Shown here: in pieces, positions 1-10,987 of the stretch | Layout of the letters: every line of letters starts with the position of its first letter | How positions within the stretch are numbered: the first letter of the stretch is position 1 | From: Papilionanthe hookeriana x Papilionanthe teres | Taxonomy: Eukaryota; Streptophyta; Magnoliopsida; Asparagales; Orchidaceae | DNA length: 64,000 bases | Direction of reading: 5' to 3' | Assembly (NCBI GenBank): GCA_022702705.1 | Contig: CM040423.1 | Span: forward strand, 46,387,575-46,451,574 | Notes under the pieces: model-generated | Told to the model about the DNA's origin: nothing | The model's input: only the letters and a program-made list of their open reading frames with translations | The model's database searches: none | Program-made: the position numbers and the translations under genes

Positions 1-78
1 TTGAAGTTTAGATGATCGCTGTATTTATTTAAAATTACCCAGAAAATTTATTGGTTTATTATCTTTAATATGTTGCAG
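1..78 (+). other. Intron of the CAT gene with 3' splice site
   Basis: AT-rich sequence ending in a T-rich tract and TTGCAG at 73-78. The frame and protein similarity start exactly after this AG. The matching donor lies upstream of the window. Confidence 0.8.
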
Positions 79-766
79 TCAAGCTAGATACCTAACACAC
101 ATCGCTCGCACCCACATGGTGCCGCCATGGCTCGCCAACGTCCACCCGCGCACCGGCACACCCATCAACGCCACCATCGTCATGCTCGTTGCCACCGCAG
201 TCATCGCCTTCTTCACCAACCTCAACATCCTCTCCAACCTCCTCTCCATCTCCACCCTCTTCATCTTCATGCTCGTTGCCGTCGCCCTCCTCGTCCGCCG
301 CTACTACGTCTCCGGCGAGACCACCCCCGCCAACCGCAACAAACTCATCGGCTGCCTCTTCCTCATACTCTCCTCATCAGTCGCCACGGCTCTCTACTGG
401 GCGTTGAGCGATAAAGGCTGGGTGGGTTACTTGGTTACAATGCCGGTGTGGTTTTTATCCACTCTGGCTTTGCAGGCGACGGTGCCGGAGGCGAGGAAGC
501 CGAAATTGTGGGGAGTGCCGCTTGTGCCGTGGCTGCCGTCGGCGTCCATTGCTATAAACATATTTCTGTTGGGATCCATTGATGGACTGTCGTTCGCGAG
601 GTTCGGGGTGTGGACTGTTCTGCTGTTGATCTATTATCTGTTTTTGGGGCTGCACGCTTCGTATGACACTGCGAAGGCCTCGGAGAGGAGCAAGGAGGTG
701 GCGAAGTTGGAGGAGGGGAAAGGTGTTGAGGCTCCGGAGGTTAACCCGACGGGGGAAGGGGAATGA
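79..766 (+). CDS. CAT1: Cationic amino acid transporter, CAT1-type (last exon, partial)
   Basis: C-terminal part of a plant cationic amino acid transporter (APC superfamily), a membrane carrier for arginine, lysine and related amino acids. The exon starts after a TTGCAG acceptor at 73-78; its first base completes a codon from the missing upstream exon, so the intron is phase 2. The frame then reads QARYLTHIARTHMVPPWLA, a highly conserved CAT stretch. ATG 116 is an internal methionine, not the start. Five to six hydrophobic segments follow, including the family motif ALLVRRYY and the block WGVPLVPWLPSASIAINIF, then a hydrophilic charged tail ending at TGA 764-766. Plant CATs have about 14 membrane helices, so this exon holds roughly the last third. 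From memory the wording is closer to CAT1 than CAT5 or CAT8. The frame is intact, so the gene is probably functional; its 5' part lies outside the window. Confidence 0.93.
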
Positions 767-1800
767 TGGGGAACCGTATTTGTGGTTTGGTAAGTATAAT
801 TATTTATGAAATGCATTCAGTAGTTCTTGTTTTATATATATTATCTTGGAGGTCAATTTATAGAAATGAAAAAGAAATTTGTACAGTAAGAAAGTCTGAT
901 TGTGGTGTGTTCTGATTTTATGTTTGGAATACTTTTTTAAGTGATGTTTTTGTTGTGTTGGGTAAAGATGTTTTGCTGTTTGTTATTGTAATAATATATG
1001 TTTATATGTGGGAAAGTTGAATATTAGTGGCAACTAAGTGAAAATTAATTACTCATTTACGGACCCTGCACATGATATATCATAAAGGGAAGCACTAATG
1101 ATAAGAAGGAAGAAAATTTAAAGCTTAAAAATATAAATGTAATATATCTCTTTACATTATATGAAGCATTTCCTTTAAATTATGTGCTTCCTTAAAGCTA
1201 TTGAATCTAGTATATCCCTCATATATCTTTTTTTGTGCAAGACAATACAAATATACAATCCACTGACTCTATTTGATTTCAACGCAATGTACTTACACTT
1301 AGAAACCTTATGTGCAGTAGGATTGACGTCAAAAATATACTGTACAATATTAAGAACACGAATTTGTTATTAAAACAATTGCATACTTGAATTCAACTAA
1401 TAAAACAATCATAGTGCCATGTGTTTATAAAGTCTCCTACTTATATCTACTAAGCCATCATTTGTTTATCATCATTTTAATGATCATCAATCACTTCCAC
1501 TAATAAAAATAATTATTAAAAGTTCTACAATTATATCATGCAGTGTCTAAATAAAATATTATCTCAAAACTGCTTATAAGGAGGTAGGAGTGACTAGCGT
1601 AATATTTATAATGATGATGATGATGTTGGGCTATTTAAAAGTTCATTAACAAAGGCATATTCATTGGCTCAAGCAAACTTCAAGCTATTGTGATAGTTTC
1701 CGAGCATAGTTTGTTTGAATTCATCTTTTTCAAGCTTGTCTTGAGCAATCCTTTGAACCATCACCTCGATGCTCCCGAGGAGAAACTAGCCGAAGCAGTG
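767..1800. other. CAT 3' UTR and AT-rich intergenic DNA
   Basis: No coding frame of note. The first few hundred bases after the stop are T- and A-rich as in plant 3' UTRs. The exact polyadenylation site cannot be fixed. Confidence 0.6.
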
Positions 1801-1805
1801 GGAGT

Positions 1806-3790
1806 GCTCTAGCTGGCTTTGTATCTCTCAGACAAAGCAATGTAGGACAGAGCCCCTACTAGCGAGTCAAGTGGCATGCTGACACCCGACAACACACCAA
1901 ATGGCGCGCCTACTCTCAAAGAAGGGTAGGCAGCTATGGTCTCGTCTAGGATTCTCTCACAGATAGAAGCTCGCTCGTCTCCTTCCCCTGCATCAATAGA
2001 ATAAGAAGCACGTTTTTGGGCAATAGCAACTATCTTAGGGGTCACCGTATCTTGGACAACAACATTGTAGAAACAAGGTAATTCAAAGCCACGCTGGGAG
2101 GAGGTGAGTCCTCTTCCTCTACAAATTACCTAATTTCGTGAGACGTAAATGAATTGGTCTCGGTAGAAGATCGTTACACAAAAGATCTATCGCTCGCCCT
2201 GACTCAGGCAACTTTTGAAGACCAATGCTATCAAAGAGAAAATACCTCCCCTGCAGCTCCCTCACCTCTTTCTTTGTCAGCAACAAAGGTTCAGTGCCCC
2301 TTGGCATAACCAAACATAGTAGGGGAGTGTTTGGGGGCCATCTCACAAGACAAAAATAGAAGCAGACAACGCACAAGGTGAGAAGAGAAGATTGAAGAAA
2401 AGGAAATAAAAATAAAAGTGTGTAAAGTGAAAAGAAGTGGTCCCTTTTCCTATTTATTATAAGTGTCACACCAAACATCTTTTTAAAATTTAATTAAATG
2501 TTATTTTATTATAAGTAACATTATTATAGGCCTCAAACGAAGTGTTTTATAAATGAATGATCCACTCGATCAACTTTCTGGTTGATCCTCACATAATCAA
2601 AAAACCCGCGGAGCGCATCAAGCTCGTGTAGCACCTCGGTCAACCCACCTTGAAGAGTGACAAGCTCCGTCCGCAGAGACCCTACTTCAGCATTCAGGCT
2701 AGCGCGGATAGCTCCTTCACAGGAGTCGCTGTCAAACTCCCGATAAACTCCCTTGAGAGGGCCGACCGACGCCACAAAAGATTTGATCTAGCGTGTCTGT
2801 TGCTCCTTGATTCTGAGGGATGGTGCTCCCCTCGTTGGTCCCCTAGTTGGAGATCTATCGAGGGTGTGGGGTCGGGCAGCTGATGATCTGTCGGGGCCGC
2901 AGCGACAAAAGCCCAACATCTAAAACTCAACAGGAGCAAATTCTAAGGCGTCATTCGACATCCTGCCCTCTTAACAATCCTATGACCTGGCCAATTCGTC
3001 TATGAATCTTTTTAAGGAAGAGACAATCTTAAAGGCCCTCTCTCCCTCTTGCGACGTGGTGCCTCCACTTTCCTGTGGCAGTGGCCGAGGAAGGATCGAG
3101 AAAACTGCTTCTTTCCACTCACCTCGGCAAGAAAGTTCAGCTGACCCTCAACATAGAGCCCGGACCAAACTCCAAAACCTCTTGGTGAGGCCTCCTCAAC
3201 GACTGACCTTCAGCTTCATCAAATGAGTCGACTACGTTGGCACTTACCCGTTTTACCTTCGTCACCATTTTCTTCCTCTTTGTGGAAGGAGAGACCTGAA
3301 ACCCCACCTTCATCAGCCTCTGAGGATCCACAAAAATCTAGGTCAAATCCTCAGTTGTAAAAAAGAAAACTAACAACAAATGATACAAGGCACAATTCAA
3401 CGTCGAGCATGAGAAACAATTTCACCAAGCCCGGGATAGATCCAAGTTGTCGAGATAGTTCCCTGCTCGGTAGCAGCGAGATTATCCTAGAGTGAGGCAT
3501 AGATCATCTCGGCAACGAGTCGATGGATACTACACATAGGCAGCGACAAGATCCCCTCATGACCTTGTGAGATAGGGAGATCCAACTGAGGCGACAAACC
3601 TACCAGGCATGCGAGACACTGGACTTGTAAGACTCGAGTTAAATGACAAGTGAACCACAGCTCACCCGACCACAGTTGATCAACCGAGCCAGAGCGAGCG
3701 CCTTGATTAGCTGACACGCACTTTGAAAGACACGGTCGCCACTTGGCCGGTCGCCTCAATCAGCCGAGCTCAGACAAGTCAGCCCGTCGA
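1806..3790 (-). pseudogene. Decayed, unrecognised coding block, probably transposon-derived
   Basis: A roughly 2 kb block, clearly more GC-rich than its surroundings, with short minus-strand frames at 3759-3487, 2775-2533, 2478-2119 and 2045-1809. None is intact, but the last two appear to follow each other after a frame change near 2050-2130: one ends with LLCNDLLPRPIHLRLTKLGN and the next contains AAYPSLRVGAPFGVLSG. The 2775-2533 frame has a heptad-like stretch suggesting a coiled coil. I do not recognise a family. High GC, lost frames and setting suggest an old gag-like or captured gene fragment. The function is unknown. Confidence 0.35.
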
Positions 3791-5288
3791 TTACCACTAT
3801 ATTAAATTCAGATTGTAATACATATATGTTATAAAATGCATATAATTAATTAGAGCATAGTCATATTAATAATTATGCAAAATACACTCATATAAATAGG
3901 TGACAAAAATACAAGTAAATGGGACTCTCTCCCCGGTTCTCTTGCAGTAAACTCTTTACCCACTCTACTCTCTTCTCTGTCCTTCAATCGGCTCTAACTC
4001 TCAAAACGTGTTCGCCAAAAAAAATCAAGGATCCATCATATCCATAATATAACGAAACTTCTTCACACGGGAGCCGAGTATGATATAACATTTGTTTTTT
4101 ATGTAACTTCTAAATAGGCTTTTAGATGCACAAATTTAAGATTCTCTGATATTATTCCTTTGGAAGCCAAATCAAATCTTAATCAAAATATTTTTAACTG
4201 AGGCATCATTAAAAACACTAGATCAAACATGAATCCCAATTCAGTATTTTGAGCTGAAAATTTTTAAAATGTAAGCATGATCATATGGACGCAAATTTCA
4301 ACAATTTCATAGTAGATATAAACATTTTATATTAGGCAAGTCTAATAATATTAATAATATTATGATCTGAACTTAATTATGCTCAAATCAAGCACATGAA
4401 GTGCAGCTGAAACTTTGTGACATCAATTAAATAATTGAAGAACATCTGTACGTTGTGTGCTTACGATCAACCGAGTGTCTTGATGAGAGGAATAAAATGA
4501 ATTGATGATCAAGTGAACAAATAACTTCCATTTGATAAAATATGATAACTTTTATATTAATATATCAATATGGCATTAACTAAAAATAAACTCTTTTTCT
4601 GAATATGAATGGGGTTTTAAGCAAAATTTGAAGAGAACATAAACATCCATAAGATTCAATTGTCTTGTATTACATTAACATTAACGACCACTACAATCAT
4701 CTAACGTCACCCCAATTGACATCTTCCGACAATTGTGAGCTAGTTAACATCGTCTAACCACAGTCAACAGACTGTGTTATGTATTTGTTATTGTGGGATG
4801 ATTTCCACATGATTTGATACCAGATTACTGCCATCAAACTTTCAACACCTAACTGTCACATTTTATTTTCCTTCTCAGGCCGTTCTCCCCTCACTTCAAT
4901 TGATTGTGGTTATTTATCATTGCCCAACTGTCATCACCCAACACGCAATATTCTTCCAAAATCCACCAAATCTCGTAGCTTGACTTTCATCATTCAAATA
5001 TCATCATCCGACTATCAATATTGAATTACCATCACCTGAAGATCATCTTGTGACAACTACTATCTATAAGGATATCAAACGTCTACCAACTAACATGTAA
5101 CAATTTCTCCCATAATTTTTATTATGACAATAAGATATTGAACTAGTGTTTTCAACTTCATAATCAAATATTATCCCTTTAAATTGAAGAATAGGCCACT
5201 ATTATCTTCTACTCATACACTAAATTATTTTAGTTTAGTCAAAGTATATGATTTTTAACTTCTCATATAAAAGCTTTGTTGTCTTTTA
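3791..5288. other. AT-rich intergenic DNA with a possible LTR-like promoter
   Basis: No coding frame. A TATAAATAGG box at 3891-3900 is followed by a pyrimidine-rich stretch (3922-3985), as in many plant LTRs, but no LTR pair was found. 4680-5060 is a degenerate low-complexity stretch rich in CAT/CAA triplets. Confidence 0.4.
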
Positions 5289-5368
5289 CTTTTTTTTTTT
5301 TTCAATTAGTCATGTAATCCTTGATTCTTCATATAAAATGATATTACATTCATATCTCCATTTTTACA

Positions 5369-5372
<4 letters not shown>

Positions 5373-5431
<59 letters not shown>
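5373..5431. repeat. (AT)n microsatellite
   Basis: About 59 bp of uninterrupted AT dinucleotide lying inside the 3' end of the minus-strand LINE. The Ile-Tyr frames read across it are artefacts. Confidence 0.97.
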
Positions 5432-5432
<1 letters not shown>

Positions 5433-5469
5433 CAAAAAGAAACTATCATTAATATGAGAAAGTTAAGTA

Positions 5470-7167
5470 CATCTAATGAAGGGGAGGTGAAGAGAGTCCC
5501 CCAAAAGTAAGTGCCTTGAAGGCTCAAAAGGCAAAAAGGAAAAGATTACATTTTTGTTAAAAGTAGAGGTCTTTGCCAACCAGTTGGCTGGTTGATTACC
5601 TTCTCGATGGATATGAGACCATAGTAGAGTAAGGTGTAAGGAGAAGGATAGAATTTTTCTATATAAGTAGACCAAATTCCAAGGAGGAGTGTATGTGCCC
5701 TGCATCATTTTGATAACCTATTGTGAATCAGATTCAATCCAGACATGTTAAAAATTAAATGCTCTAGCAGTTTTTAAAGCCCAAAGGACAAACTCGCCAT
5801 CTCGCATTCCAAAGCGTAAGAGGTGATGAGAGGAGACTGAAAAAACCATAACAAATGTCCCACATGATTCCTACATATAGCACCCATACCAGCAACAGAA
5901 GAGGCAAAACTCCCATCAACATTGATCTTAACCCAGGGTTGGGCAGGCAGCATCCAATGCACTAAAGAGACTTTCTTTGTAGGAGTGAGAGAAGCAGCAT
6001 ATGATTTGTTAATATAGTTATAGCAGTTAAGCACAACTGTTTGGGGAAACAAGGTTTATCTTCATACTTTGCCTGATTCCTAGCCATCCACACAAACCAG
6101 TTAATAATTAGGGGGGCACAGCACCATTTCTGATCTTTCCAATCATCCTAGCAAGCTTCAAAAGTAATCCAATTATGTCTGTAATGTGAGAGTCTTAACT
6201 GTTGTAGAACATCATCCCATACCTATGTAGTGAAAGGACGGTGTAGAAAAAAATGTGGGTAGGTTTCCTCCCCAGAATGACATAACCAGCATCTTGAAGT
6301 AGATCTTAAGCCTTTTAATTTCAGTATGTCATCCAAAGGAAGAAATCTGTGGAATAGTCTCCAATTGAAGAAGGACATGGAATGAGAGAATTTGGTAGAA
6401 CAGATAAGTGTACCCCAGCTAGTAGAAGACCAATGAGTGAAAGAATCATGAATGAAGTTATTCACAGATTGAGAGGGAGGGTTTTTAATCGAAAGTTTAT
6501 CAGGTTTTGCAGTTTCAATAGGGATAGAGTATTTGTTGCACAGTGTCCTCATCTACCACCTCTTTAAGAGCATCCACATTCCATTGATTCTGCAGCACGT
6601 AAATCGAAGACAATGAAGGGTAGAATTGAAATCAGGTTGGGAAGAAACGGGGCCATCAGGTAACCAGGTGTCCATCCAGAAGTTAATTTTACCAGCTCCA
6701 ACTTCCCAGCAACACAATTGATTAGCAGCTTCCCTGATTTTTAACAAGTTTTTCCAATGTTTGGAGTCACTCGGTTTAGATTGGACAGCATCAGGATGCA
6801 GTTTTTTACAATATTTTTATTTATGGAACTTAGCCCACATGGTATCTTGTTGCCTGAATTTAAACCATTGCTTACAGTAGAAAAGATAGCTCATTTGTTG
6901 AAAACTCTTTAAGCCCAGTCCCCCAGCAGTGGCAGGTTTACATAGCTTGTTCCACACAGTCCAATGGTGTTGTTTATATTGTCCTTCCCAAAGAAATTTT
7001 TTAAACATGGTTTCCAACATCTTTTGAGTGCTCTTTTTCATTCTCACAATTTGCATTGTGTAGAGAGGAAAAGTAGAGAGAATAATTTTTAATAAGGTCA
7101 TTCTGCCACCATTGGAGAGGAAGCTATTAGTCCAATAATTTATAGAGGAATAAATTTTGTTAACCAC
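5470..7167 (-). pseudogene. LINE ORF2, C-terminal region: zinc-binding and RNase H domains
   Basis: Broken frames continue ORF2. 7167-6817 has the post-RT stretch SFLSNGGRMTLLKIILS and GGLGLKSFQQMS. 6747-6223 has INFWMDTWLPDGP and the zf-RVT part with RCWLCHSGEETYPHFFLH. 6052-5774 starts the RNase H domain with WVKINVDGSF and GMGAICRNHVGHLLWF. 5708-5463 ends it with HIHREGNQPANWLAK. The order matches plant L1 elements that carry RNase H. Each junction carries a frameshift or stop. Confidence 0.85.
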
Positions 7168-7171
7168 ATCA

Positions 7172-8425
7172 TCATACTAAGTTTGTTTTTTTCCTTCCCT
7201 TAAGTAGTTGCACACCAAAATATCTAAGAGGTAGAGCAGCTGAAGCAAAGCCAGTGGTTTCCTTAAGCCATGTATGGTGTTTATAATGCTTCCAAGCAAA
7301 AAATTGGCATTTCTTCTTATTAAGCTCCAGGCCTTGGGAAAACTGGTCTAAAATCTGCATGGTTTTCTTTATGGCATGTTTACTTCCAATAGTAAAAAGA
7401 ATAACATCATTGGCATAAGCTAGATGACTGTTAACTTGGAGAGAGCTATGCTTATAAAACAAATGGTGAGCATTACCCTTGGCTAAGTTAAGAAGTCTGG
7501 ATAGATAATCAAAAGCCAGTATAAAAATGGTTGGAGACAATGGGTCTCCTTGCTTGATGCCCCTCTTAGTAGGGAAGAAACCATGGCTTTCACCATTCAC
7601 AAGAACACTGTAAAAGGAGCTAGAGAGCCATCTTTGTATGACGTTGCAAAAGGAGGGGTTGAAACCCCTGGCTTTGAGGACCAAATCAATGAACTGCCAA
7701 CTAATGGAATCATAAGCTTTCTTAAGATCAAATTTCAAGATAATATTATGTCCTCTGCAGGGTTTGTCCAAGTCAAGTAACAATTCCGGAGCTAATAAAC
7801 AATTATCAGATACATTTCTTCCCTACACAAAAGCAGATTGATTAGAACTGATTAGTTTATCTAAGTGTGGTTGGAGTCTACCAACCATGATCTTACTAAT
7901 GATCTTAGTAAGAGTGTTGGTGAGACAAATTGGCCTGAAATCAGTCCAACTGGATTTTTTATGCTCTTTTGGGATGAGAACAATGCTAGAGGCAACAACA
8001 TATTTGGGCAGATCAGTTCTAGTAAAGAAGGCTTGGACAGCATTAATGAGATCAGTTCCAACTATGTCCCATGCCTTAATGTAAAAAGTTGCAGTGAATC
8101 CATCAGTTCCTGCAGTCTTGTTCCCATCAATACATTTCAAAGCTATCATTATTTCATTTGCATCAGGTAATAGATTTAGATTAAGATGTTGGACATAATC
8201 AGCTTCAGTAGTAAACACTTCAGGAAGGAACAACGAAGGGGTAATAGAGTGAGCAGCTAGTTGAGAGTGAAAATAATTCACAGCACTTTGGGAAATGAGA
8301 TGTGGTTCAGTAATCCATCTACCATCAGGTTCTTTGATGCTGAGAATTGCTTTAATTTGCCTCCTGTATTTGATAATAGCATGGAAAAATTTATTATTTC
8401 TATCACCAAACAATTGTTTATTCAT
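7172..8425 (-). pseudogene. LINE ORF2, reverse transcriptase region
   Basis: Two frames cover the RT. The first (8425-7823) has FHAIIKYRR, GTDGFTATFYIKAWDIVG, the finger motif VLIPK and FRPICLTNTLTKIISKI. The second (7783-7172) has the palm FDLKKAYDSISW, GIKQGDPLSPTIFILA and the C-box HLAYANDVILF. In active elements that box is (Y/F)ADD. Here the first aspartate is asparagine (codon AAT, 7411-7409), removing a metal-binding residue. A stop or frameshift lies between 7823 and 7783. Confidence 0.92.
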
Positions 8426-9457
8426 GGAAGCTTTTTTTTTAAGAACAACTCCTCTCTTTCCAAAGCTTGAGCCAACAGAGTTTGAGCATTAATCAATTCT
8501 TGAGCATCATTTCCTCCCAGCTCTTGAGCAGCTTCAAGAAGTTGAACTCTACTGTCAGCATCTTTAACCTGTTGAAAAATATTGCCAAAACAGTGCATGT
8601 TCCATTGTCTTAAGTGATAAGCCACATTTTTTTGTAATCCCCAGAATTTAACAAGTGGATTAGGATCACTAAATGTTGAACTAGTCCAGCCTTGTTTTAC
8701 CACTTCCAAGAAATTAGAATGTTCAGTCCAGACATTCCGGAATCTAAAAGCAGAGGATCCAATGCTAGGGAAAAAGGAGAGTTTAATTAAGAGAGGAGAG
8801 TGATCTGAAGCAGTTTTGTGCAAATGATGAACTTGGGTAATAGGGAAGGAATTCAACCAACAATCATTAGCTAGGATTCTATCAATTCTCTCAAGCAAAT
8901 TACCCCTTTGCCAAGTAAAAGGAGTGTCAATGAAGCCCATATCAAAAAGTCCAGCCTTAGTAATGTTCTGGGAAAATTTCAGCATGGTTTGAAGATCTGG
9001 AGTTCTGCCCCCCAGCTTCTCACTAGGATCTCGAATACAATTGAAACCCCCCCCCCCCCCCCAACGCCCCCACAATCCAACTAGTATGGACAGTGTGACT
9101 AAATTTATGGAGAGCATCCCAAAGATCAGTTTTATCTTGATGAGTGCATCCAGCATCAACAAATGTAGCAAATCCAGAAAAATGCTCAACATCAAAATGC
9201 AAATGTAAAAATTGATAATTCTCACTAATAACATTGCATTTTAATTCCTTTCTAGTGAAAACCCAAATCTTATTGTTGCAGTTAATCTGACAGTGAAAGC
9301 CAGGAAAATGTTTAATATATTTGGATATAGTTTGATGCACCAAAAATTCTAATAGAGCAAAAATCCATATTTTATTGGTCTTGATTAAGTGTTTAAGCCT
9401 GTTAAGGGTGTCAGGACTAGCAATCCCCCTAACATTCCAACACAACACGTTAATCAT
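8422..9457 (-). pseudogene. LINE ORF2, endonuclease region (frameshifted)
   Basis: Starts at ATG 9457 with INVLCWNVRGIASPDTLNRL, the usual start of plant L1 endonucleases. The frame breaks at a 16-base C run (9047-9062 on the + strand, G on the coding strand). The normal motif here is Gly-Asp-Phe-Asn; the run has replaced the Gly-Asp codons, and the protein resumes one frame over as FNCIRDPSEKLGGR. Later landmarks are present: FTWQRGN, ERIDRILAN and TASDHSPLL. These are the usual catalytic and substrate-binding stretches of AP-endonuclease-like LINE nucleases. Confidence 0.88.
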
Positions 9458-9572
9458 GGTGTATTGCCTTACCAGCTCTAGTTAGCCTAGGGGGGTGGCA
9501 GAAGAGCTTTCCAAACCAATGATATTAGATTGAGATAAGTTTATGAGTTCTAGTGCATCTTTTCTTTTTCTT

Positions 9573-9953
9573 CTACTTTTTTTGTTGAGACCACTCCTCC
9601 TCTTTTTGTTGTGCTAAGTCTGACAATATTAGATGTGCTGAGTTCTTTTCAGCAGCAATGTCTGGTGGAGTAATAAAAGTACCCCCAATGTCTGAACTGT
9701 AATGTAAGCCTTCTCCTTCTGATGAATCCCTTATATGTGTTGAGTTCTTTCCAACAGCTATCTCTAGTGGAGTAATAAAAGTAACCCCGATGTCTGAACC
9801 GTAATGTAAGTCTTCTCCTTCTGATGTATTCCTGTCAAGTAAAGGTGGTTGTTGGACCTGTTCTCCTTCCCCATGGGAGTCTCTAATTTCAATCACCTGA
9901 TCATTCAACTTCCTAGTAACAGGAATTGGAGAATCTGTACTTTGGAAATGCAC
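9573..9953 (-). pseudogene. LINE ORF1 remnant (C-terminal tail)
   Basis: A 126-codon minus-strand frame just upstream of the LINE ORF2, ending in the basic/acidic stretch QQKEEEWSQQKK. It contains two imperfect copies of a unit of about 34 residues, each with SEGE-LHY-SDIG-TFITP-(E/D)IA followed by KNS-H. No RNA-binding or zinc-knuckle part is visible, so the ORF1 core is missing. Assignment rests on position, about 115 bp upstream of ORF2. Confidence 0.6.
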
Positions 9954-10044
9954 ATTCTGACTGGGCTAAGGTAAATTCATAGGGGCATTCCTTGGAACAT
10001 CCTGAGAAGGTTTATAAAGATTGATTGACAGTCGAAGACAGCCT

Positions 10045-10200
10045 ATCAATCCTTATATTTTTTAAACTGACCGAGGAGCAGACCTCCCTTCCAGTCTTGT
10101 GTGTTATTCAAATCCACCCGCATGGGTGGGATTCGAACCCCCGACCTGAAAGACTTACACCAAAGGCCACAACCAATAGTCAAGGCACGCGCACTACAAA
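10045..10200 (-). mobile_element. tRNA-derived SINE-like element
   Basis: On the minus strand this contains GGGGTTCGAATCCCACCC, a match to the RNA polymerase III B box (GGTTCGANNCC). About 45 bp upstream, TGACTATTGGTTGTGGC resembles an A box. The spacing fits a tRNA-derived head, but no cloverleaf tail or CCA-type end follows, so it is not a tRNA gene. The downstream body (toward 10045) is unique here. A (TA)n tract lies next to the head. Family not named. Confidence 0.6.

Positions 10201-10203
<3 letters not shown>

Positions 10204-10257
<54 letters not shown>
10204..10257. repeat. (TA)n microsatellite
   Basis: About 54 bp of TA dinucleotide flanking the head of the SINE-like element. Tyr-Ile frames here are artefacts. 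Confidence 0.97.
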
Positions 10258-10260
<3 letters not shown>

Positions 10261-10339
10261 ATTTGTCGTTATTAAGGAGAAATTCCTTGTGAAATTCTTT
10301 AAATGAATCACCAAATTTAACTGAACTTTCTAATTTTTC

Positions 10340-10425
10340 AAGAAAATTTACATATGCAGCACCCAATTCTTATGCATTTACTTATCCCACACCCAAATTT
10401 TAGATGCTATGTATGTAAATTCCGC
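10340..10425. mobile_element. Short MITE, 'TTTACATA' family, copy 1
   Basis: Starts with AAGAAAATTTACATATG and ends with the inverse CTATGTATGTAAATTCC. The inner part has ATTCTTATGCATTTACTTATC, a stretch shared in variant form with other copies in the window. Target duplication not resolved in the AT-rich flanks. Confidence 0.5.
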
Positions 10426-10644
10426 AATATTTTATTTATCCCATAAAGAATCAAAATACAATATTTACATGCCTTCTAAAAAGCTAAAAGAATTACCCGA
10501 AAAACAAATTTGAAATTTTATCATCGACGCAAGAATGTCTGACCTAACATTAATTTATTTCTTTCCTCAATGCTATTGAAAGAAAATTTCTTATATAAAT
10601 CAAATTCAAATTTATATTTTTAACAACAATTTCCAATTTTTTTA

Positions 10645-10738
10645 GGAAAATTTACATATATACCACTTAATTCCATGTATTTACATATCTAACACCTAAA
10701 CTTCATCTTCTAAATAGGAGGTATGTATGTAAATGCCC
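10645..10738. mobile_element. Short MITE, 'TTTACATA' family, copy 2
   Basis: Left end GGAAAATTTACATATATACC; right end, read inverted, GGGCATTTACATACATACC. This 94 bp copy has the clearest terminal inverted repeat of the family, with the shared core CATGTATTTACATATCTAAC. Confidence 0.6.
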
Positions 10739-10987
10739 AAAAATTTTTACTACCAAAATTAGCTGACACCAACTTCTTATATTTTGGGCAACAGAAGCTA
10801 AAGTTAACTCTCTGCAGAGCCTCAAAGCTTATTTCACAGAAAATATCTACACCCAGTTCTTTGTTAAAGATAAATAAAAGCAGGATTTGTTGCTGCAGTT
10901 TCTGCAAATTTTTTTTTTGTTTTTTGTAAATTTTGTTTCAGTTAATGCTTTTTTTCTTGTAAAATTGTTATTTAAAAGCCCAGAAAA

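Larger units (their letters stand above)
5289..10020 (-). mobile_element. L1-type LINE (non-LTR retrotransposon), inactive
   Basis: A nearly full set of L1-type domains on the minus strand, in order: ORF1 tail (9953-9573), AP endonuclease (9457 to about 8740), reverse transcriptase (8425-7172), zinc-finger RT-associated domain (6552-6223) and RNase H (6052-5470). A T-run at 5290-5303 fits the complement of a 3' poly(A) tail. The element is dead: the frame breaks at a 16-base homopolymer in the endonuclease, the RT active site is YAND rather than YADD, and frameshifts and stops separate the later domains. The 5' end is not defined because a SINE-like sequence begins near 10045. No target-site duplication was found. 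It lies downstream of the CPSF30-type gene in the same orientation. Confidence 0.9.

Noticed and set aside
116..118. ATG 116 as the start of a small membrane protein
   Set aside because: Conserved CAT sequence continues upstream in frame to a splice acceptor at 78, so this Met is internal.
5306..5527. Frame with a long Ile-Tyr repeat (also at 10025-10292 and 55278-55494)
   Set aside because: Translation of (TA)n microsatellites, with no start context or conserved protein.
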